Assembly: GCA_016706365.1 (NCBI GenBank)
Contig: JADJJU010000007.1
Coordinates: 186,001 to 250,000, forward strand
Length of the DNA: 64,000 nt
Reading direction: 5' to 3'
DNA from: Saprospiraceae bacterium
Lineage (GTDB): Bacteria; Bacteroidota; Bacteroidia; Chitinophagales; Saprospiraceae
Shown here: positions 7,867-17,800 of the stretch, one piece after another
Position numbering within the stretch: position 1 is the stretch's first letter
How the letters are laid out: each line of letters starts with the position of its first letter
The notes under the pieces: generated by a model
Databases searched by the model: none
Seen by the model: the letters and a program-made list of their open reading frames with translations, nothing else
Told to the model about the DNA's origin: nothing
Translations under genes and position numbers: made by a program

Positions 7867-9198
7867 ATGAAGCAGTATCCCCTACTACTAGCTCTTGTTC
7901 TTATAAGTATTCTATCTTCTTGCAAAAAGGAAACTCTTTTATCTCCGAACACGACTCAACAATACAGTGCTCAACAACTGGTGAGCTGGACAGGAGTTAT
8001 CAATAATGTGATCAGAAATGCTGAGGGTCATGTGACTCCAATTGCAGCTCGCGACTGGGCATTCATTTCTATAGCTGCATATGAAGCCGGTGTTCCGGGT
8101 ATGCCAGAGAAAAGATCTCTAAGTGGCCAGATAGAAGGACTCCAGGTGCCAGTTACAGATAACAATAAGACTTATCATTGGGGAATCGCTGTAAATTCCG
8201 CGATCGCAGAGACGGCAATCCAGATGTTCCAAAATGTACCCGCACAAACTTTGGAATCCATAATCCAAATGGAAAATGAGCATTTTAATCAGTTTTCAGG
8301 AGAAACAGATGCCGCCACTGCCTCCAGAAGCAGACAGTATGGCAGAGATGTAGCAGCCGCTGTCATCGCATTGGAAAGCCAGGACGCCATTGCACATCAA
8401 CGTTATGTCAATATATATGATGCAAATTATGTGAGCCCGGTTGGTGAAGCTTACTGGAAACCGGCAGCACCCGCCTTCCAGGCTGCTATTTTACCTGATT
8501 GGCATAATGTCAACACCCTGGCCTCCAGGAAATCCAGCATCACGCCTCTAGATCCTAATGCATATAGCACAGAAACTGGATCCTCTTACTATCAGGAAGC
8601 AAACGAAGTAGCTTCTTTCTTTGGTCAATTAAGCGATGATCAACTGCATATGGCAGAATTCTGGAACGATGCCTCACCGGGTCAGACCATGGGGACTGCG
8701 GGCCGTTGGATGGCTATTAATACACAAATACTTGAAAATACGAATGCTAATCTTTCCTCAGGACTTGAAAGTATGGTCAAAGTGGGTCTTGCATTGCATG
8801 ATGCGGCCATCGTATGCTGGCAATCGAAATATAGGTTTAATGCAAAAACTCCGGCTGATTATATACGTGAACACATCAATCCTGCCTTTACAGCAAAGTT
8901 AAATAGCTTATCCGGTCCTGAATATACTACCGAGCACGCAGTGCTTGCCGGTGCTGCTGCAGAAGTTTTAGAAAACACTTTTGGCAAGGAATTTGCTTTT
9001 ACAGATCGTTGTCATGAGAATCGTTCTGATTTTAACGGAACTCCAAGGAACTTTCAATCATTCCATCAGGCTGCTAAAGAAAGTGCGCTTTCAAGAATGT
9101 ATGCAGGAAGTAATTATCGGAAATCTTGCCTTGAGGGACACAAAATTGGAACTGAAACTGGTAAACAAGTATTATCTCATATTAAATGGAGGTACTAA
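7867..9198 (+). CDS. PAP2/vanadium haloperoxidase-fold lipoprotein with altered active site
   Basis: 443 residues, lipoprotein signal with Cys in LSSCKK (residue ~19). The C-terminal half follows the vanadium-dependent haloperoxidase pattern seen in Bacteroidota lipoproteins: SKYRFNAKTPADYIR, then YTTEHAVLAGAAAEVL, then ALSRMYAGSNYRKS. Compared with the family consensus, the Lys and the Arg of SR are kept. The Arg of the RP motif is Thr, the SGH motif is TEH, and the His that coordinates vanadate (GGIHYR in relatives) is Asn. It may therefore not bind vanadate. The next gene starts 10 bases downstream, suggesting an operon with the Cys/His-rich protein and TonB receptor. Substrate unknown. 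Confidence 0.8.
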   Translation: MKQYPLLLALVLISILSSCKKETLLSPNTTQQYSAQQLVSWTGVINNVIRNAEGHVTPIAARDWAFISIAAYEAGVPGMPEKRSLSGQIEGLQVPVTDNNKTYHWGIAVNSAIAETAIQMFQNVPAQTLESIIQMENEHFNQFSGETDAATASRSRQYGRDVAAAVIALESQDAIAHQRYVNIYDANYVSPVGEAYWKPAAPAFQAAILPDWHNVNTLASRKSSITPLDPNAYSTETGSSYYQEANEVASFFGQLSDDQLHMAEFWNDASPGQTMGTAGRWMAINTQILENTNANLSSGLESMVKVGLALHDAAIVCWQSKYRFNAKTPADYIREHINPAFTAKLNSLSGPEYTTEHAVLAGAAAEVLENTFGKEFAFTDRCHENRSDFNGTPRNFQSFHQAAKESALSRMYAGSNYRKSCLEGHKIGTETGKQVLSHIKWRY

Positions 9199-9208
9199 GC
9201 AATAACAT

Positions 9209-9595
9209 TTGAAGATTCAGGCACTCATATTGGCAATATTTATATCCTGCACCAGCCTGGTTCCTTCATTCTGTTTGTTGATTTCCGGAAATGCGGATTG
9301 GCATTGCTGCTTATCCAGAACTGAGAAGTCTGAAGAACATTTATTTTGCTCTTCAAGTTGTTCCCATTCACACGACGACTCAAATGCATCTGAAAAAGAG
9401 AATTCTTCAGAAGACAATCATCCCTGCAATCCATTTTCCTGCCAGCATACAGCCCATTTGTGGGTTGTTACATACGGATTTTATGAATTGGTAATCAAAC
9501 AAGTGATTTCTGAAAAACCTCATATTTATAGGGCTGATCCGACTGATCAGTTCACATCTTACATTTGGCATCCCCCCTGTTTAGAATTGGTTTGA
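9209..9595 (+). CDS. Small secreted Cys/His-rich protein
   Basis: 128 residues from a TTG start, the only start that includes the full signal peptide (IQALILAIFISCTSLVPSFC). The mature part is rich in Cys and His: WHCC, FCSSSCSHSH, HPCNPFSCQH and a final WHPPC. This resembles the small HYC/CC/PP-type proteins found next to TonB receptors in Bacteroidota, which are thought to handle metal, but the match is by eye only. It sits 10 bases after the haloperoxidase-like gene and 56 bases before the TonB receptor. Metal binding is an inference from composition. Confidence 0.7.
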   Translation: MKIQALILAIFISCTSLVPSFCLLISGNADWHCCLSRTEKSEEHLFCSSSCSHSHDDSNASEKENSSEDNHPCNPFSCQHTAHLWVVTYGFYELVIKQVISEKPHIYRADPTDQFTSYIWHPPCLELV

Positions 9596-9651
9596 AAAAA
9601 TTGCTTTCAACGGCAATCTCTTTTTACTTAACATTCTAAATTTCATCCACG

Positions 9652-11927
9652 ATGAAAAAATGGTTTTACTTTATTGGAATCCAGTTAATACTGGTAAATC
9701 TTAATTATAGTCAGTTGACGATTGATGGACATATTTCTGGCACAAATAATGAAAAATTGGTTGGGGCAACTGTTTATCTGGTAAATCAGAATCTCACCGC
9801 AGTAACAGATAATGACGGACATTTCAGCATGTCACTTCAGACATTTAAACCGGGAAGTTTAATAGTAACTTATGTAGGGTATGTATCCGATACGACATAT
9901 TTGATGGAACCAGGTCATTTTGATATCGCACTGAAAGAAGGTGCTGCACTCTCAGAACTTCAGGTTACTGCCAGAGGTGTTGGTACAGGAATTGACAAAG
10001 GAATAGCAAAAATCGAAACGATCAATCAGCTGGAATTGACGAAGGATGCCTGTTGTGATCTGGCAGGCTGTTTCAATACCCAGGGAAGTGTTCAGGTAAA
10101 TACCACCAATGTCCTCACGAACACCAAGGAACTGCGATTGCTCGGATTTTCCGGTGTGTACAATCAATTAATGATTGATGGTATGCCTATGTTGATGGGA
10201 AATGCATTCACTTATGGTCTGGGCCATCTCAGTGGTACTTTTGTGGATCAAATTATGGTAGCCAAAGGAACCACATCAGTATTACAGGGATCCGAGGCAT
10301 TAACGGGTCAGATCAATATTATGTTGAAGAAATATGCCAATAGTGAAGCAGTTTTATTCAACTCTTACCTCAATACGATGGGTGAAATGCAATTGAATGC
10401 CAATATTTCTTTCCAGCAAGGCCCTTTTAAATTCACTCAGGGTATACATTTTGTGACACCCAATCACAGACAGGATATTGACGGCGATGGATTCATGGAT
10501 ATGGCTCAGATTAATCGCTTCAGCATGTATCAAACACTGGAAACAGGAGATGTGCGGGAGAAAGGCTATAGCACGCTGAGCACATTTCTATTTACCAGAG
10601 AAAAAAGGACAGGTGGCATGATGGGATATAAGCCTGAACTGCACGCAGGTACCAGACTATCATATGGGCAGAATATCGAATTGAGCCAACCATCCATCTT
10701 GTCTAAGCACTATTATCGCTGGAATACCAGGCAGGGAATTGGCGCTTATGGATTCTTGCAACTGCATAATCAGGAAAGCTGGTTTGGTTTAATGCAATAT
10801 AATGCCAAAATGTGGCACGGTTGGGTCAATTTGCAATTTGAATCAATGTGGGGTAAAGAGAATTTATTTAAAGCAGGACTCTCCTATCGTCATCTTCATT
10901 CTGAAGAAAGAATTCAGTGGAGCAAAGAGAGCGACCAAAGAAACTTCGCGGGATTATATCATATCGCTGACTATATTCCCGGAATATTTGCTGAAAACAC
11001 ACTCAATCTATGGGATAACCGTATTTCAATGATCACCGGTTTAAGGGTGGACAGGTTCAATGGAAATGAATGGATTCCTACCCCAAGGGTGCTTGTTAAA
11101 TATCTTATCAATCCGGAATGGACTTTGCGACTTTCCGGAGGGCGTGGAGTGAGAGCGGTTCGGATATTTTCAGAATATCCGACTATTATCGCAAGTAACC
11201 GCAATGTGGTTTTTGAACAAACTCCCCGTGCCGAACAATCCTGGAATACCGGAGTTAGCTTAAACTTTGCAAAACAATGGGGAGATTGGAATTTGAATCT
11301 GGGCGGCGATCTTTATTGGACTCATTTTGAGAATCAGGTTTTCCTGATTTCGACTCTGATCCGACACAGGTTCTTATTTCCAATAAGGCTAATTTCTCTC
11401 AAGGGCTGAGCAACCAACTGGATGTAAAAGTAGAATACGATTCCTGGCTGGAGTATAAATTCATTTATAACTACCTGGACGTTTACGCATTGGAAAATGA
11501 AGTAAAAAGGACACTGCCATTCATACAAAAGCATAGAATCACTCAAACCCTTTCTATCAGACCGCTGAATTTTCCGGTATTCTTTGATTTGAATGCGCAC
11601 TGGAATGGGCCAATGAAAGTGCCTTCAGAATCTGATGTTCCGGAACAATTCAGGACAGTAAGCCCACCAATCAGCTATTGGACGATGAATTTACAAGCCA
11701 CCTATACTAAAGGTAATTTCTCTGTTTACGGAGGTGTGGAGAATGTGTTCAATGTAATTCAACGTTTCCCAATAAGAGGATATCAGGATCCGTTCGGACC
11801 TTACTTTGATGTGAGTACTGTATGGGGGCCGACACAGGGAGCCGTGGGATATATTGGACTGAGATACAAATTGATGAAGAGTCAAAAAGAGGATGATCAT
11901 ACGGATCATTCGGGACATGATCATTAG
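9652..11927 (+). CDS. TonB-dependent outer-membrane receptor (one frameshift)
   Basis: Energy-coupled importer of the outer membrane. The reconstructed protein has ~758 residues. Order: signal peptide (to ~residue 20), CarboxypepD_reg-like domain (TIDGHISG to ~110), plug with ELRLLGFSGVYNQLMIDG at ~165-185 and GSEALTGQINI, then the beta barrel. The C-terminus ends in the His-rich HTDHSGHDH. The frame is lost at 11339-11342, where TTTT should be TTTTT to read ENQVFPDFDSDPTQ; barrel sequence then continues to 11927. This is read as a homopolymer deletion error. The Cys/His-rich neighbour and the His-rich tail suggest a metal or metal-chelate ligand, which is inference. The cluster CCDLAGC at the start of the plug is notable. 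Confidence 0.88.
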
Positions 11928-12014
11928 AGATGAGATATAAGAGATGAGATGGAACAGCCGGTGATTAGTTACGAGTTATGAACTATGAATTATGAGTTGA
12001 ACAGCCGGGAAGAA
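11928..12014 (+). repeat. Degenerate GAGATGA / TATGAATTATGAG tract with two AACAGCC motifs
   Basis: Begins at the stop codon of the TonB receptor gene. A GAGATGAGAT-type tract (11928-11952) is followed by AACAGCCGG (11953-11961), then a second tract of GAGTTATGAACTATGAAT-type words, then AACAGCCGGGAAGAA (12000-12014). Heptamer spacing is 47 bases. Confidence 0.7.
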
Positions 12015-12044
12015 GGTTCGAGCCTCGATAAAAAACGCCTACAC

Positions 12045-12083
12045 TCACTGTCTGCTTTCCGTTGCTTCCAGCTACGGCACCCA
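12045..12083 (+). repeat. REP-like palindrome, copy 3
   Basis: The stretch at 12059-12077 reads CCGTTGCT, loop TCC, AGCTACGG and is followed by CACCCACACC. It is the third copy of the hairpin seen upstream of gyrB at 2403 and 2551. Confidence 0.6.
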
Positions 12084-12116
12084 CACCAAAATGGATGCTG
12101 GTTTAGAATAATTTGC

Positions 12117-12140
12117 AGGGGCGAATCACGATTCGCCCTT
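12117..12140. repeat. GGGCGAAT palindrome
   Basis: GGGCGAAT (12119-12126), loop CACG, ATTCGCCC (12131-12138): a perfect 8-bp stem that extends by G-T and A-T pairs on both sides. Palindromes built on GGCGAATC are frequent intergenic repeats in several bacterial groups, so this is probably a dispersed REP-like element. Confidence 0.65.
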
Positions 12141-12168
12141 TATTTCGAGATCAAACTACAAAACTCTT

Positions 12169-12284
12169 TCATCACCTTGCGCCTTTTGAAGCGAAGCTGA
12201 AAAAAGACACAAGACATCACTTTTCAGGGCTTGTCCCCTGAAAAAACATCACCTTTCAAGGCGCAGGCGCGGAAAGACATCACC
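12169..12284. repeat. Hairpin array with ACATCACC spacers, copy B
   Basis: CATCACC at 12170-12176, then ACATCACC/T at 12214, 12246 and 12277. Hairpins between them are as follows. First, CTTG (12176-12179) with CAAG (12210-12213), enclosing CTTTT/AAAAG and AGC-GAA-GCT. Second, TTTTCAGGG (12221-12229) with CCCTGAAAA (12236-12244). Third, CTTTC (12253-12257) with GAAAG (12272-12276), enclosing GCGC/GCGC. Unit spacing (32 and 31) nearly equals copy A (33 and 31). The second stem differs in sequence from copy A but still pairs completely. Confidence 0.8.
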
Positions 12285-12384
12285 CGGTCTGTGGATTTAT
12301 ATTGAAAGAAGTTAAAAGTAGCTCCTGAAGTTTTCCCGTAACAAACCTGGTTCAATCTAGTCAAATAAATAAACCAGAATACTT

Positions 12385-12392
12385 TACTTTTG
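12385..12392 (+). promoter_or_regulatory. Minus-7 box of lysA
   Basis: TACTTTTG, matching TAnnTTTG, 19 bases before the GTG start at 12412; it supports that start over later ATGs. Confidence 0.6.
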
Positions 12393-12411
12393 TGGCCTAA
12401 ATTAAAACACA

Positions 12412-13643
12412 GTGGACTTAACTGATCATGAATATCAAATTGGAAGAATAGAAGTGAAAAAGCTTGCCGAGGATTATGGCTTGCCTCTTTTTGTGTATGA
12501 TACAGAAAAGATTGCAAATCAATATAATAAGCTGGTTTCTGCATTTAAAGTCCCAAAACTAGAGGTCCATTATGCATGTAAGGCATTGTCAAATCTGAGC
12601 ATCCTTAGATATGTTAAATCATTGGGAGCCGGACTGGACGCAGTGTCAATCAATGAAGTAAAGCTGGGTCTATTGGCAGGATTTGCTCCTGATGACATTA
12701 TTTTTACTCCTAATTGTGTTGCTATAGAAGAAATCGAAGAAGGCATGCGCCTGGGAGTCAAGCTCAATATTGATGATCTGGAAGCATTGGAGTATATGGG
12801 AATGTATCATCCTGATCAGGCAATTTGCATCAGAATTAATCCTCACTTAATGGCAGGTGGTCATGAAAAAATTTCTGTTGGTCACATTGACAGCAAATTT
12901 GGCATTTCTATTCATCAATTGCCGTTAATCGCGAGATTGGTAAAAACATTGAAGATCAGGATTGAAGGTGTACATATGCATACCGGATCAGATATTCTTG
13001 ATGTGGAAATATTCTCCAGAGCTGCAGAAATCCTGTTCAATGTGGCCGACATGTTTGATGAATTAAAGTATATCGACTTTGGAAGTGGATTCAAAGTAAA
13101 ATACAAGCCGGAAGATTATGAAACTGATATTGCGGCATTTGGCAAGGTATTTTCAAAAAGTTTAATGATTACTGTCAAAGGAGCGGCAAAGATCTGACGC
13201 TAATGTTCGAACCCGGTAAATTTTTGGTGAGTGAAGCAGGATATTTTTTAGTGAGTACAAATCTTGTCAAGCAAACAACTTCTACTTTATTTGCGGGGGT
13301 TGACAGCGGATTCAATCATTTGATCAGACCAATGTTTTATGATGCTTATCACGAAATAGTAAATGTCTCTAATCCGGAAGGCCAGCCTAGAATTTATAAT
13401 GTTGTTGGCTATATCTGTGAGACGGATACTTTTGCATATGACAGAAAGATATCCGAAGTGCGCGAAAAAGATATTCTTTGTTTTAAAAATGCCGGGGCTT
13501 ATTGTTACATGATGTCATCCAATTATAATTCCAGATGCAGACCTGCTGAGGTGTTGATAATGGATGGCTCAGCACATCTGATCCGCAGGAGAGAAACATT
13601 GGATGATTTATTGAGTACACAGATTGATCCAAAAATTTTTTAA
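12412..13643 (+). CDS. lysA: Diaminopimelate decarboxylase (one frameshift)
   Basis: PLP enzyme that decarboxylates meso-diaminopimelate to L-lysine. Reconstructed length ~410 residues. GTG start, 19 bases after a TACTTTTG promoter box. The PLP Lys lies in VHYACKALSN (~residue 56); GVHMHTGSDI and DFGSGFKVKY are barrel motifs; after the break come MFEPGKFLVSEAGYF and CRPAEVLI. The frame is lost at 13155-13159, where AAAAA should be AAAAAA to read FSKKFNDYCQRSGKDLTLMFEPG. Both parts are collinear with one LysA, so this is a likely sequencing deletion. A carboxynorspermidine decarboxylase is less likely given the start and the CRPAEVL ending. Confidence 0.9.
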
Positions 13644-13679
13644 ATTGTAAGATTCTTCATGGTCAAAATGAACAATCTA

Positions 13680-14450
13680 TCACAATAAAGTACTAAGCAG
13701 AGCAATTCCAATTCCAAGAATAACTGCGATCAATTTCTTAAATGAAATTCTGTGATGTGTAGCGTCATCTGACTCAAATAAAATTGTAGTCGCTATGTGA
13801 AGGAAAGCACCTAAAACAATAGCTATCAGGGCTGTAAACCCTGTTTCCGTCCATGTAAATAAGCCAGCACTCCATGCTCCTGCGGGGGTCATAGCTGCAA
13901 AAGTGAAAATCCCAAGAAAAATAAAACGCTTGCTGTATCCGGCAGCCAAAAACAATGCTCCCAGAGCAAAGGCTGCAGGTACATGATGAGCTACAATTCC
14001 CCAAAATAAATGAGCTGAACCTAACAATCCTTCACCATGTTCGTGACCTGCATCACCGTGGTGGTGATTATGTCCCATTTCTTCAAATCCTGCCGACAGT
14101 GGCATGCCTTCCAAAAATGAGTGAAGGCAAAGACCGATCAAAACCTGCATCGCATAAGTATTCTTCTTTTGGCCCTCGTGGAGATGGATATGGCCGTGTT
14201 CCACTCCCTTTGATAAATGCTCCAAAAGCAATTGGAGGAAGAATCCAATCAAAACAAAATATCCTGCATTGCCATTACCACCTGCATATACCTCAGGTGC
14301 TAGATGGAGAAATATAACACCCATGATATAAGCTCCCGTAAACGCCAGAAGCAGTTTCAAAAATTTTATATTGTTTTTACGTATTAACAATGAGAGCAAT
14401 CCCCCTCCCATCACCAACACTAAAAATAAAAACGCCTTCTCAATACTCAT
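13680..14450 (-). CDS. ZIP family divalent-metal transporter
   Basis: Inner-membrane carrier importing Zn2+ or related metals. From MSIEKAFLFL the protein has ~256 residues with about eight membrane helices. It has family motifs HSFLEGMPL (helix 4) and HHVPAAFALG (helix 5), whose His residues form the metal path. There are two His-rich loops, EHGHIHLHEG and GHNHHHGDAGHEHGEG, typical of ZIPs. An in-frame Met 27 bases upstream (14477) is possible but adds residues without family support. It is convergent with lysA, with only 36 bases between them. Metal specificity is not decidable from sequence. Confidence 0.9.
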   Translation of the reverse strand: MSIEKAFLFLVLVMGGGLLSLLIRKNNIKFLKLLLAFTGAYIMGVIFLHLAPEVYAGGNGNAGYFVLIGFFLQLLLEHLSKGVEHGHIHLHEGQKKNTYAMQVLIGLCLHSFLEGMPLSAGFEEMGHNHHHGDAGHEHGEGLLGSAHLFWGIVAHHVPAAFALGALFLAAGYSKRFIFLGIFTFAAMTPAGAWSAGLFTWTETGFTALIAIVLGAFLHIATTILFESDDATHHRISFKKLIAVILGIGIALLSTLL

Positions 14451-14747
14451 AGAGCTGCAGCTTGTTAAATGAACCAACGAAATTAAGGTATAAATGCAAA
14501 CCTTTTCGATTTATTTTCCATCCACAGCCCATCAGTTAAATGTCGTCGACTCAGAAATCTGCGTTCAGAAATAATCCAAAAGAAAATTCCATACATATGG
14601 TACACTTTATGAATATAAAACTCGTTTTGTCTATGTTCTGCAAATACAATACTAATACAGGTATATATGCTGCCATAGTTACAAGCTCTTGTAAAAATTA
14701 TTCCGACAATTATAGTATCTTATTATAATTTTATTTAATATATTACC

Positions 14748-14755
14748 TACTTTTG
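14748..14755 (+). promoter_or_regulatory. Minus-7 box of the TPR/outer-membrane pair
   Basis: TACTTTTG, matching TAnnTTTG, 66 bases before the ATG at 14822. The rest of the gap 14451-14821 is AT-rich; a 62-codon open frame in it has no coding character. Confidence 0.55.
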
Positions 14756-14821
14756 CATGATGAATAATATGCATTCTTATGCTTCATTAATGATTGATTT
14801 ATCCAATATTACGAATATCCA

Positions 14822-17800
14822 ATGACCTTGAAACAAATCACCTTCACAGCATTGCTGCTGATATTTTTAGTATCAGCGATTTCAGCGCAAAAAACTTCCA
14901 TATATCAGGAAGCTCAGGTACACTTTAAAACCGGATCAGACTTGTACGACAAATCTGTTTATGGGTTGGCGATGGAATCCTTCAGCAAAGCATCCAAAAC
15001 AATCAATACGCCTGCTGACCATCAGACGGAAGTATTGAAAACGCAGTCAGACCTGATGTATGCCTTGAGTGCATTGCATCTCGAGCAGGAAGAAGCAGAA
15101 AAGCTTGTGCTTGACTTTGTGAGAGAAAACAAAGGTAATCCACTGGCATCCAAAGCTTTATTTGAATTGGGCAACTATGCTTATGCCGCCAAAAAATATG
15201 ATGAAGCAGCTGAGTATTTTGGTATGATGGACCGAAGTGGAATAACGGAAGAGCAATACGGAGAAGCTAAATTCAAGCAGGGATATGCGATGTTTGTCAA
15301 GAAGAAATTTTCACAGGCGAAGACTGCATTTGGATCTCTTAGAAATGTGAAAAATGAATACTACTTCCCTTCCAATTATTATTACGGGATGTCTTCTTTC
15401 TTCCTTAATAATTATAAAGATGCAATAGACGGATTCAAAATAGCTTCAGGAACAAGAAAGTATAGAGTTCAAGTCCCATATTATATTGTTCAGATTCATT
15501 TTTCACAAAAAGAATTTGATGAAGTGATCACATATGGTGAGCAAGCTCTTCAGGAAACTGAAGTTCAGAAAAAAGTGGAGATCGGCCAGATGGTAGGTAT
15601 GGCATACTTTGAAAAAGGTGAATATGAAAAAGCATTACCTTATCTGAATGAGTATGCATCTAAATCAAACTCAATGAAGGATGGCGAACTTTACACAGTC
15701 GGATATGTAAATTATCATGCAAAATCATACGAGAAGGCCATTGAATACTTCAGGAGATCTGCAGGTGCGGATGATCAGATAGGTCAGCAAAGCAATTATT
15801 ACCTGGGAATGTCTTATACCAAGACAGGAGAAAGAGCTTTAGCAAGAACTGCTTTTTCAAAAGCTGCGAATATGAAATTCGTTCCTGAAATAAGCGAAGA
15901 TGCAATGTTTCAGTATGCAAAACTATCTGTTGAATTAAATGCAGATAAAGAAGCTATCGAGACGCTGCTCAAAGTGCCTACTACTTCCAAAAATTATTCC
16001 GAAGCCCAGGACTTGATAGCGGATGTGCTGGAAAAAACAAAGGACTATGAAAATGCAATAAAAGTAATTGAGTCTTTGAAGGAAATGAGTCCCGGGATTA
16101 AAGAAGCATATCAGAAAGTAACATTCAATCGCGGATTACAATTATACAATGATAAGCAACATGATCAGGCTCTGCTGTCATTTGACAAATCACTTAAGCA
16201 TCCGGTGGACGCGAAAATTAAGACCATGGCGACTTTTTGGAAAGCTGAAATTTATCACCAAAGAAAAGATTATAAATTAAGTATCACTGAATTCAACAGC
16301 TTTTTGAATCAGGAAAAAAGTATATCCGGAATTCCGGATGCAAGTCTGATTCACCTGGCAAATTATGCGCAGGGCTACAACTATCTGAAGCAGGATGACT
16401 TCTCCACTTCCCTGACCTACTTCGAAAAGACCATTGATGGTATAAAGAAAAATAGCAGCAAGATCAATTCCGATCTGGTTAAGAAAAACGTTTTTGGTGA
16501 TGCAGTGCTACGTGCGGGAGATGCCTATTTTAAGAGAAACCGATATGCTGAAGCCGCCAAATATTACAATGAGGCTATCACAAACAAATACAGCGGTTAT
16601 GATTATGCTATATTCCAAAAGGCAATTATTAGTGGTTTAGAGAATAAATTGAATCAGAAAATAGATTTGTTGGAAAGTCTTGTAAGCCAACAACCCAATT
16701 CATCTTATGCTGATGATGCTTTATTCGAATTGGGTTATGCTTATGAAGATGATCAAAATCCTGGCAAAGCAAAAGAAGCTCTGAATAAACTAGTGACCCA
16801 ATACAAAGACAAAAGCAATCTGGTAAATCAGGGATATATCAAACTGGGCTTAATTTCCTATAACGCCGGAGATAAAAACGGAGCGATCAGGCACTACAAA
16901 AGTGTTTTTAATAACAATCCTACAAAGCAGGAAGCTGATGACGCTCTGGCGGCATTGGAAGAGATATATGTAGTAGATATGGGCCAATCCGATGAATATT
17001 TCAAATTTCTTGAAACAATTCCCGGATATAAAGTTGCAGGAGACACCAAAGATTCTCTGACATTCAGAGTGGCTCAGGTTCAATATGAAAATGGAAACTA
17101 TGATCGTGCAATACCAGCATACGGTCACTACACATCAAAACATCCTAAAGGGGCACACCTCCTGCAGGCATATTACAATCGTGCTGAACCACCCCTGGTG
17201 CAGAAGAAATATGCTGACGGATTAAAAGACTATGAAATTGTTGTAGAAAAAGGTCAAAGTCCTTATTACCTGAAAGCAGTGGAAAAAGCAGCGATTATTA
17301 GCTACAACTTTACGGAGGATTTCCAAAAATCATATAGTTATTACACCAAACTGGAATCTGCTACTAACAATCTGGACTTAAAATTTGATGCACAACTTGG
17401 TGCTTTGAGAAGTGCCTCCCGAATCAACAACAGCAGTGGCGTGCTTAGTTATGCGGAAAAAGTTATGGAAAATCCTAAAGCTACAAGTGAACACAGAGCT
17501 ACGGCGCATTTTCTGACAGGAAAAATCCACTTCGATAAGAAGGAATATGATAAAGCTTTGCCTCAGTTCCGCTCCACAATAGAACTGACAGATAATATTC
17601 AAACAGCAGAAGCCAGATATAATATTGCTTTTATCCTTTATCAGAAAAAAGATTATGAAAATGCCGAAGCAGCTGCGAGAGAGGTTTTGGAAAAAAGTGC
17701 TGCTTTTGCAAACTGGGTAGCGAAATCCCTGATCCTGATGTCCGATGTATATGTAGCTCAGGGAGATCTGGTCAGTGCTAAGGCAGCTCTGGAAGCTGTG

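Noticed and set aside
14540..14728. 62-codon frame before the TPR gene
   Set aside because: No coding character, ends in AT-rich promoter DNA, no upstream signals.
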